Assembly: GCF_002356335.1 (NCBI RefSeq)
Contig: NZ_AP018165.1
Location: 3,410,001 to 3,474,000, forward strand
DNA length: 64,000 nucleotides
Direction of reading: 5' to 3'
DNA from: [Mycobacterium] stephanolepidis
Lineage (GTDB): Bacteria > Actinomycetota > Actinomycetes > Mycobacteriales > Mycobacteriaceae
Shown here: positions 57,563 to 64,000 of the stretch, one piece after another
How the letters are laid out: the number at the start of each line of letters is the position of its first letter
Numbering within the stretch: position 1 is the stretch's first letter
Notes under the pieces: generated by a model
The model's input: only the letters and a program-made list of their open reading frames with translations
What the model was told of the DNA's origin: nothing
The model's database searches: none
Made by a program: the position numbers and the translations under genes

Positions 57563-58312
57563 CTAGAGCGAAAGTGCCTCGACAAGCGCCGGCAGTGCAG
57601 TGGCTGCGGTGGCCCGCCAGACGACATCCGCGCGGTCGGACAGGTCGGTCTCCTGCGGGTTGATCTCGACAACCGTCGCGCCGCGACTTAGCGCCAGCTG
57701 CGGCAGTCCCGCCGCCGGATAGACAATGCCCGAGGTCCCAATGAGCAACATCAATTCGCAGTTCTGCGCATGCGCGACAGCGTGACCGAACTCGACCTCG
57801 GGAAGCATCTCCCCGAACCACACGATGCTCGGTCGAACCTTCCCACCGCAGCCGCACTCGGGCGGTGCGACCCGCTCGGCATCCGGAGCGGCGACATTCA
57901 CGTCAAATCCGGTCCGACAGGTGTCGCAATGCGATTTGAGCAGGCTGCCGTGAACATGGGTGACGTCAGCGCTGCCTGCACGTTCATGGAGGTCATCCAC
58001 GTTCTGGGTGACAATCTTGACGTCACGGCGAGATCCCCACTGCGCCAACGCACGGTGGCCGTCGTTGGGCTGCACTGCCATCAGCTGGATGCGGCGATTC
58101 TGATACCACGCCCACACCAGCCCCGGGTCCTCGTTCCAGGCTTCCGGTGTCGCCAATGTCATCGGGTCGTACTTCGACCACAGGCCGGTCTGCGCATCGC
58201 GAAAGGTCGGCAGCCCGCTTTCGGCGGACATGCCGGCGCCGGTGAGCACCGCGACGGTCCGCGCCTTGGCCGCGGCGGCGACCAGCCCTTCGGGTACCTC
58301 TACCTGTTTCAT
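57563..58312 (-). CDS. Sirtuin NAD-dependent protein deacylase
   Basis: 249 residues from ATG 58312. GAGMSAESGLPTFRD NAD loop, TQNVDDLHERAG with the catalytic region, HVHGSLLKSHCDTC (His base and first Cys pair) and ECGCGG (second Cys pair) for structural zinc, GTSGIVYPAAGLP. It removes acyl groups from lysines, releasing nicotinamide; the YQNRR residues are of the class III (CobB-like) desuccinylase kind. Confidence 0.94.
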   Translation of the reverse strand: MKQVEVPEGLVAAAAKARTVAVLTGAGMSAESGLPTFRDAQTGLWSKYDPMTLATPEAWNEDPGLVWAWYQNRRIQLMAVQPNDGHRALAQWGSRRDVKIVTQNVDDLHERAGSADVTHVHGSLLKSHCDTCRTGFDVNVAAPDAERVAPPECGCGGKVRPSIVWFGEMLPEVEFGHAVAHAQNCELMLLIGTSGIVYPAAGLPQLALSRGATVVEINPQETDLSDRADVVWRATAATALPALVEALSL

Positions 58313-58374
58313 CAATCAAATTCTCGCCTACACCGACCAGCGACGTCGAAAATGGGCGTTCATAAACCCTGGAA

Positions 58375-58846
58375 CTACCTACCACCTGTGACGGCGATGT
58401 CTCGCGCACCTTCAAGAGTCGGCACGATCGCCCGATTCAGAAAACGTAGAACCAGCGGCACAAATGGCCGATACAGCGGAGCGAAGTCCGCACCCATTCG
58501 GTAGATGCTTCGGCAATTGTTCTCGTCAACCGCCTCGAAGTGGACACGCTCGACAAACGCAGTGAAAACCTTGGGACGGAAGCCGACCGCCGTGAACGAC
58601 CACAGGCGATCATCTTCCCATCCGATGAATCGCTCCTTCAGCTTGCCCAGCCCCATAGAAACGGCACCTCTCTGGTGGCGCCAACGCCGTACTCCGGATC
58701 TGAGGTCGGTTCGACCCTGGTGACGAACCAACCAAGCCACCTCACGCCACCGCGCTTGTCCTTAAAGACCTCATAGACGGTACTGACGGCGTGAGGCACT
58801 CGATGACAGCGTCGACCCGATAGGGCGCCTCGTCGGCAAACGACAT
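58375..58846 (-). pseudogene. Frameshifted SRPBCC-family gene
   Basis: Three pieces in different frames. From ATG 58846 the protein reads MSFADEAPYRVDAVIECLT, then a second frame reads VSTVYEVFKDKRGGVRWLGW and GVGATREV, then a third reads GLGKLKERFIGWEDDRLWSF to the TAG at 58375. Together they make one protein of about 155 residues of the START/SRPBCC kind, so at least two small indels have broken it. Sequencing error cannot be excluded. Confidence 0.6.
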
Positions 58847-59238
58847 CGAGTGAGGCTCAACAGCTCCCTGGACCCACCCTTCTACTCTGCCCGCCCAAGG
58901 TGCAGTCCCCATTTTCTCGAACAGATCGTCATTTTGGGCACGAGTATTACCTAGTTTGTGCTCGCATGGGCATCGAACGCATTGACCCCTTCCCGATGGG
59001 CTGCGATTGTGGTCATCTTTCAGTGGCAGTCATACGCCGATTCCGCAGTACGCCCACGAGCAACCCCACGCCTCGTTCCCGGGGACTGGACCACATCGGA
59101 AGCATCCCACCCGGTCAAACAAGCGCCGGCCCGGGAGGCTCGATGAAGCAATAATTCCGCCAAGGTTGTCCGTTACGGAAATAACCGTTACAGTTTTATC
59201 CGTAATGATTGTGCGACAATGATGTTGAGGAGCGAACG
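58847..59238. other. Intergenic region with repeated TCCGTAA-type operator motifs
   Basis: 392 bp without a gene I can support. Near its right end CGTTACGGA (59171-59179) and TCCGTAATG (59199-59207) form an inverted repeat with one mismatch and 19 bp between, and ACCGTTAC lies between them. These sites precede the ferritin-like hydrolase gene and probably bind its repressor. Confidence 0.55.
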
Positions 59239-60138
59239 ATGGTTGCGACCGGCGACGCCTACCCCCGTGTACGGCGAATGAACTTCGGATTCAATGAGTC
59301 CCCTCCGGGGAGCAAGTACTTCGCAGACAACAGCATCATGTTCAGCCACACGATTGCCTTCCTCTCAGCGATCTTCCCTCCCGGCGAGGATATTTTCGTA
59401 CGATCGGTGCGCCGCTACATGGACAGAATCACCGATCCGCAGCTGAAGAAACGAGTTATGGGTTTCATTGGCCAGGAAAAGGTGCACGGTAACCAACATC
59501 GCGAACTCAACGAGAAACTAACAGCCATGGGCTATCCCACGGCATGGTTCGAATACCTGCTGGAAAGCACCGAGCGTATGGAGAAGTTTCTTGACAAGCA
59601 GTACCCTGACCCGGACAGACTCGCCTGGTACCGCCACTTCTTTCTTGGCTTCACCGTGGCAGCCGAACATTTCACAGCAACCTGGGCCGAGAACATTCTC
59701 AAAAGCCCCGAGCTGCAGGCGATGGCCTACGACCCTGCGGTAAAGCAGCTCCTTAATTGGCACTCCCTAGAGGAGTTGGAACACAAGTCAGTGGCCTTTG
59801 ACGTGTACAGGTTCTTACAGGTGCCAGAATCCACGCGCATTCGTTGGATGTACTTCGCCGGGAACTTTGGACTTCCGCTGGTAGTCCTGTTTTCGTGGTT
59901 GTCCATTGCGGCCGCCGACCCCGAGGGGCGTCGTCAGCCTTTCAGGGTGCTCAAAGAGACAGTCCAGATGCTACGAAACCCCATGTGGAAGGGCTTCTAT
60001 GGAGACATGAGGCCCTTCTACAAACGCGACTTTCATCCCGATCAGATCGACACTACGGAGCTCTTAGAGCACTGGCAAAAGGAACTTTTTGGTGAGCATG
60101 GACAGCTCGTCGACAATCTGAGACAGCCCCCTCGATGA
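59239..60138 (+). CDS. PF10118-type predicted metal-dependent hydrolase (ferritin-like)
   Basis: 299 residues from ATG 59239 with GAGGAGCG upstream. Pattern of the family: an early NDSIMF-like NSIMFSHTIAF, GQEKVHGNQHRELN and SLEELEHKSVAFDVY, which supply Glu/His ligands of a four-helix di-iron-like site, then a hydrophobic C-terminal stretch (FGLPLVVLFSWLSIAA). The reaction is unknown; members often sit near alkane or steroid oxidation genes. The AT-rich promoter carries inverted repeats. Confidence 0.85.
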   Translation: MVATGDAYPRVRRMNFGFNESPPGSKYFADNSIMFSHTIAFLSAIFPPGEDIFVRSVRRYMDRITDPQLKKRVMGFIGQEKVHGNQHRELNEKLTAMGYPTAWFEYLLESTERMEKFLDKQYPDPDRLAWYRHFFLGFTVAAEHFTATWAENILKSPELQAMAYDPAVKQLLNWHSLEELEHKSVAFDVYRFLQVPESTRIRWMYFAGNFGLPLVVLFSWLSIAAADPEGRRQPFRVLKETVQMLRNPMWKGFYGDMRPFYKRDFHPDQIDTTELLEHWQKELFGEHGQLVDNLRQPPR

Positions 60139-60425
60139 AATCGATCGACTTCCCTCCTCAGAATAGCCCCCATGTGAATATCGGAGCCAAGTTGTGGAGC
60201 GCCAATATCGAAAGTTCCAAAAAGTCCTCTACGGAACACTAACTCCGAGCGAATCGCCAATAATTGATTTCCGCCTAAGCGCAGGAACATTGGCAGCAGT
60301 CACGTCCATTGCGGCCGCCTATCCAGATGCGATACCCCGCCATATAGTGATCGCGTACGACACCTTCCATCAAGAAAATATCTGACGCCTGATGGATAGA
60401 GATCTCCTCGTATCGGCGCGACTAT
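60139..60425. other. Intergenic, nothing recognised
   Basis: 287 bp between convergent genes. A short rightward frame at 60194-60385 has no ribosome site and I do not accept it. Confidence 0.45.
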
Positions 60426-60731
60426 TCAGCGCCGTCCTCTACTGAGCCGAGGCGGGTCCAGGTGGGCGGCCCAGGCACGCTCGAATTTCACGGCCTGCAT
60501 CAGCCGTATCTCATCTACAACATCATCAAGCGCGCTCGCAGGGAAATGCGACTGTGTCCACGGCGATACATACAAGCGCCATGATGCTCCGTGCGTCGCA
60601 GTGAGTTCGCGGACCTCTGTTGCCCAATCAGCATGTATAAGATGTTGCGAGTTGGCCACTTGCCAAACACATTCTGGCAAATGTCGGCAGAAATGCCCCA
60701 CAGCCAAAGACGTCTTGTCCTCTACGCTCAC
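60426..60731 (-). CDS. Small hypothetical protein
   Basis: 101 residues from GTG 60731 with AGGAGA five bases upstream, 25 bp after the BVMO gene, hence probably the last gene of the same operon. It contains HLPECVWQVANSQHLIHADW and a helical VVDEIRLMQAVKFERAWAAH. No family recognised. Confidence 0.5.
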   Translation of the reverse strand: MSVEDKTSLAVGHFCRHLPECVWQVANSQHLIHADWATEVRELTATHGASWRLYVSPWTQSHFPASALDDVVDEIRLMQAVKFERAWAAHLDPPRLSRGRR

Positions 60732-60756
60732 AGCTTCTCCTGCGATCGGCCACGTG

Positions 60757-63183
60757 TCAGTGTTGCGGCTCTGCAGTCACCTTCGCTAGTCCATCCACGC
60801 CAGCGCGAACCGTCACGGTTGGCGTGCTGCGAAGAACGAAGTCGTCGTGGTTGGGATGCGCAAGACGCGTATGTAGTTCATCGAATGGCCATGGCCACAA
60901 CACAGGGACACCGTTCGGGCCCAGGTACCAACTATCACATCCCGTCGACCACACGGTGCCGCCCAGCGCGGCAGTCACTTCTCGATAGAAGCTGTCCGTC
61001 GCCGCGGCGGTGGGCTCGATTTCCACGATGCCATGCCTCTTCATGTATTTGAGCCAGTCGACCACATAGTCCGCCTGAGTTTCCGCAATCGGCACCAGCG
61101 ATGCGTTTCCAATCGGACTGTTGGGCCCCATCAGGATGAAGAGATTCGGAAGACCCGGAATCATCGTGGTGTTGTGCGCCCGTGGCCCCGCTCTCCAGGC
61201 TTCCTCGAGGGACAGCCCAGAGGGCCCAGCGAGTTGCATCGGACGCATGTAGGCGTGCGCCTCGAAACCAGTTGCCAACACGAGGGTATCGAGTCTGTGA
61301 AGCTGACCGTCGGACGTCAATACCCCCTCCGGGCAGACGTGTTCGATCGCCTCGGACGCCACGGCGACACTGGGGCGCTGAACAGCGCGATAGAAGTCGG
61401 CCGAATTTATCAGCCGCTTACATAACGGCTCGTAGTCAGGGGTGAGTCGTGCCCGTAGTTCCGGATCTCGCACTGTAGCAAGGCTTCTGCGTGCGAGGTA
61501 TCCAAAAACGCTTCGCTCCCAGCCGCTCGCAATCGGTGCCCGCGCCGCGACATTGAACGTCGCATTCGCAGTCCGATACATCGTTCGATTCAGAATCGGC
61601 GAGTGAGCCAACAAGGAGCGGAACCATTTAGGGATCGACGGGTTGGGGACTGCGACGACCCACTGCGGGGTTCGTTGGAACAACGTCACCTTCGCGGCAG
61701 TCTCCGACAGCGCAGTGGTGATCTGCACTCCGGTCGAACCATTTCCAATGATGCCGACGCGTGCACCGGCGATTTGAGCGTCATGGTCCCAGCGCGCACT
61801 ATGAAAGACACTGCCTGCAAACGATTCCAGACCCGCGATGCTAGGGATGCGTGGGTGATGGAGCACCCCAGTGGCGCACACCAGCACATCCGCAGAGTAT
61901 TCACGCCCGTCTGCGTCAGTAAGCACCCACTGGCCTCCGACGAACTCCCCGCGCACTATCTCCGTTCCAAACTGAATGAATCGAGTGAGATTGCGTTTGA
62001 CCGCAACACTCTCGAAGTAGTTCTGGATCTGACTGCCGGGGGCGAACACATGCGTCCAGTCAGAGGACAGTTCGTCCCGGTAACAGTAGTAGTGCGCGGG
62101 AACGTCACACGTCAGCCCCGGATAAGCATTCTCTCGCCAAGTGCCCCCGACATTCTGGGTCTTCTCGAAGATCACAAAATCGTCGCTGCCCGCCGCGCGA
62201 AGCTTCATCGCCATTGCCAGGCCGGACATACCAGCGCCAATGATCGCCACTCTGGGCAGGCCCGTGACCGGAGTGGGCCGAAACTCACGCGCCTTCCGTT
62301 TCTGGACGATTCGGGTCGCCACTCGGTCAATGACCTCAATTGCGTTGCTCGCCGGGTGTGTCACGCGAACCGGCGCTCTCACCACCGCGTCGAGAACCAT
62401 CGACACGCCCCTGTCGGCGGACAACTTAGGGTACCGATTCCAAGTGTCTTGCGCGGGTGCGATCATATCTGTTTGCGTCAGCGGTAAATTCACTGTGGTC
62501 CAACGAATTCCATCTGCGAGCATCTCGGGGGCTGCAGAAAGCGCAAACTGGTCAAGCGCCCCTTTGGACGCCATGTAGGCGGCAAACCGTGGTGTGCCGG
62601 CGAATTGAGTGCCGGCCGTTGAGACATTGATGACTTGGCCACCGCCGGTCTCGCGCATACGTTCGACGAGCGGCACGGTGAGCCAAGTAACTCCGAAGAA
62701 GTTAAGTTGCATCACGCGCTCGTAGTCATGCATCCGGTTGGCGGATTCACTCACCGTTCTCCGGATTGATCGGCCGGCGTTGTTGATCAGCACGTCGACC
62801 CCGCCATGCTCGTCCAGTACCTGCGCAACCAACGCAGAGACTTGCCGCTGGTCACTGAGGTCGCATCGGTAATACGAGGCGCGCCCCTCGGTGCTGCTCG
62901 AATACTGGGCAAGTTCCTCGAGTAGCTGCTCACGCCGGGCGACCAACAACACGTGAGCGCCGGCCTCCATGAGCCGGAGCGCGGCGCCTCGTCCAATACC
63001 GGACGAAGCGCCCGTCACCAGGATGCGCTTACCCGACACCGCCAAACGTAACTCGTCCGAAAAGGTGCGCCCTGCCATCAACCGCCGCGCGCGACGGAAC
63101 TGACGTGCGAGATCTGCCTCGAGAAGCGCGTTATACGCCATATCCATTGAGCTGGTTGGCGTACTTTCACTGAGATCTGCCAT
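60757..63183 (-). CDS. Fusion of a short-chain dehydrogenase and a Baeyer-Villiger (FMO-like) monooxygenase
   Basis: 808 residues from ATG 63183 (GAAAGGA upstream). Residues about 48-300 are an SDR: TGASSGIGRGAA, NNAG, VSTAGTQF, YMASK. Residues about 312-800 are a flavin monooxygenase: FAD loop IGAGMSGLAMA, BVMO signature FAGSVFHSARW, NADPH loop IGNGSTGVQ. The SDR can oxidise an alcohol to a ketone and the second half insert oxygen to an ester or lactone, so the two steps are linked. Coupled (17-bp overlap) to the aldehyde dehydrogenase gene upstream. Fits degradation of a cyclic or long-chain alcohol. Confidence 0.92.
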   Translation of the reverse strand: MADLSESTPTSSMDMAYNALLEADLARQFRRARRLMAGRTFSDELRLAVSGKRILVTGASSGIGRGAALRLMEAGAHVLLVARREQLLEELAQYSSSTEGRASYYRCDLSDQRQVSALVAQVLDEHGGVDVLINNAGRSIRRTVSESANRMHDYERVMQLNFFGVTWLTVPLVERMRETGGGQVINVSTAGTQFAGTPRFAAYMASKGALDQFALSAAPEMLADGIRWTTVNLPLTQTDMIAPAQDTWNRYPKLSADRGVSMVLDAVVRAPVRVTHPASNAIEVIDRVATRIVQKRKAREFRPTPVTGLPRVAIIGAGMSGLAMAMKLRAAGSDDFVIFEKTQNVGGTWRENAYPGLTCDVPAHYYCYRDELSSDWTHVFAPGSQIQNYFESVAVKRNLTRFIQFGTEIVRGEFVGGQWVLTDADGREYSADVLVCATGVLHHPRIPSIAGLESFAGSVFHSARWDHDAQIAGARVGIIGNGSTGVQITTALSETAAKVTLFQRTPQWVVAVPNPSIPKWFRSLLAHSPILNRTMYRTANATFNVAARAPIASGWERSVFGYLARRSLATVRDPELRARLTPDYEPLCKRLINSADFYRAVQRPSVAVASEAIEHVCPEGVLTSDGQLHRLDTLVLATGFEAHAYMRPMQLAGPSGLSLEEAWRAGPRAHNTTMIPGLPNLFILMGPNSPIGNASLVPIAETQADYVVDWLKYMKRHGIVEIEPTAAATDSFYREVTAALGGTVWSTGCDSWYLGPNGVPVLWPWPFDELHTRLAHPNHDDFVLRSTPTVTVRAGVDGLAKVTAEPQH

Positions 63184-64000
63184 CGCCAAAAATCCTTTCG
63201 AGAATACGACTCATAATGCGCGGGTACGGTGGGGTCGCCACAGAGGCAACCGAGAACGGCAGTCGTGAACGCACAACTGGACGTACGTAGCTGAACGTGT
63301 CGAAGCCGTACTTGCCGTGGTAAGCGCCCATACCGCTGGACCCAATTCCGCCAAATGGCACAAAGGGACTCGCGAGTCCCAGCAGACCGTCGCCGATGCT
63401 CAATGAGCCAGATCGAGATGAGTTCAGCAGCGCTCGATACTCCCCTTGCTTCGGCCCGAACCAGTACATGGTTAGAGGTGAATCATGTTGTCCCACATAG
63501 CTGATGACTTCATCGATATGCTTATAGGGATACACGCAGAGCACGGGCGCGAAGACCTCGTCCTGCGACACCTGCATGTCAGGAGTGACACCTGTCAGGA
63601 TGGTGGGGGCAATCTTCCGCTCCGCGGCCATCACCGCTCTATCCGCTGTGCCGGATTCCCATCTCTTGGCGCCGCCGCGTTCGGCGCCCTCGATGAGCGA
63701 GAGCACTCGACGGTAGTTCTTGTCGTCGATGATCGAGGTATACCCGGGCTGTTCTGCGCGCAAGGGATACTGGCGTTCGGACTCGGCGAGGAAGCCGTGG
63801 ATGAACTCCTCCACATTGCCCTCCGGTACGAACACGTAGTCGGGACAGACACATGCTTGACCGCCGTTGAGCAGCCGCAGGTTGAATAGAACTTTCGAGG
63901 CGCGTGTGATGTTCCCCTGAGTTGCTATGACTGCGGGGTTCTTTCCGCCGAGTTCAAGGGTGACCGGCACAAGGTTCTTGCCCGCCGCGCTTGCGACCAA
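63167..64000 (-). CDS. Aldehyde dehydrogenase, C-terminal part (runs off the window)
   Basis: The last 277 residues; the start lies beyond 64000. The catalytic Glu is in LELGGKNPAVI and the catalytic Cys in NGGQACVCPDYVF, followed by EVFAPVL and the family end GGIGSSGMGAYHGKYGFDTFS. The GMGAYHGK type points to coniferyl/long-chain aldehyde dehydrogenases that oxidise aldehydes with NAD+. It overlaps the SDR-BVMO gene by 17 bp; the pair would carry an alcohol to an acid. Confidence 0.92.
   Translation of the reverse strand: MVASAAGKNLVPVTLELGGKNPAVIATQGNITRASKVLFNLRLLNGGQACVCPDYVFVPEGNVEEFIHGFLAESERQYPLRAEQPGYTSIIDDKNYRRVLSLIEGAERGGAKRWESGTADRAVMAAERKIAPTILTGVTPDMQVSQDEVFAPVLCVYPYKHIDEVISYVGQHDSPLTMYWFGPKQGEYRALLNSSRSGSLSIGDGLLGLASPFVPFGGIGSSGMGAYHGKYGFDTFSYVRPVVRSRLPFSVASVATPPYPRIMSRILERIFGDGRSQ

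Overview
The window is high-GC actinobacterial chromosome, most likely from a rapidly growing member of the Mycobacteriaceae (Mycobacteroides/Mycobacterium). The evidence is a run of genes that I recognise from memory in the order of the M. tuberculosis nrdHIE - Rv3054c - Rv3055 - Rv3057c - Rv3058c - cyp136 segment, a SigC-type sigma factor, an F420-dependent oxidoreductase and CYP136 itself. The genus assignment is an inference; no rRNA or tRNA gene is visible.

Layout. (1) 1-5405: a decaying polymorphic-toxin locus, transcribed leftward. It has a multi-membrane, Q/N/P-rich N-terminal part, an IS256-family element inserted with an 8-bp target duplication, a middle fragment ending in an in-frame TAG, a C-terminal part with a PD-(D/E)XK-type nuclease domain, a probable immunity gene and the start of a further gene. 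(2) 5817-17523: conserved housekeeping and accessory genes (nrdE-nrdI-nrdH with paired NrdR boxes, MFS transporter, FMN reductase/TetR pair with a perfect palindromic operator, nadE, SDR, DUF4349 lipoprotein, TetR/cyp136 pair, and a stand-alone LeuA-regulatory-domain gene behind a leucine-rich leader-peptide attenuator). (3) 17540-30735: a CobW-like metal chaperone, oxidoreductases, sigC next to a PepSY membrane protein and a zinc-finger anti-sigma-like membrane protein, a cysteine hydrolase/NCS1 permease pair, a YeiH-family exporter with a 51-residue membrane partner, an acyl-CoA synthetase carrying the same 20-bp operator as cyp136, a PASTA lipoprotein, an SDR and a pyrimidine-dimer glycosylase.

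(4) 30675-55346: a horizontally acquired-looking biosynthetic gene cluster and the highlight of the window. It encodes a complete rebeccamycin/staurosporine-type indolocarbazole core: a flavin tryptophan halogenase (closest by eye to the Trp-5 halogenase PyrH), a RebO-like L-amino-acid oxidase, a RebD/VioB-family dimerising synthase, a RebP/StaP-like P450 and a RebC-like flavoenzyme. Added to this are two more FAD monooxygenases, a methyltransferase, a large LuxR (LAL) regulator, a GH101/GH129-related exported protein and, unexpectedly, a single-module NRPS with the order C-A-NMT-T-E whose adenylation pocket reads as serine. The rebC homologue is interrupted by an 864-bp IS5-family element; removing it and one TAA target copy restores the missing 38 codons exactly in frame. 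There is no glycosyltransferase, flavin reductase, thioesterase, phosphopantetheinyl transferase or exporter in the cluster.

(5) 55593-64000: ordinary actinobacterial genes resume: SDR, P1/DmpA-type peptidase, sirtuin, a frameshifted SRPBCC pseudogene, a PF10118-type ferritin-like hydrolase, and an SDR-Baeyer-Villiger monooxygenase fusion translationally linked to an aldehyde dehydrogenase that runs off the right end.
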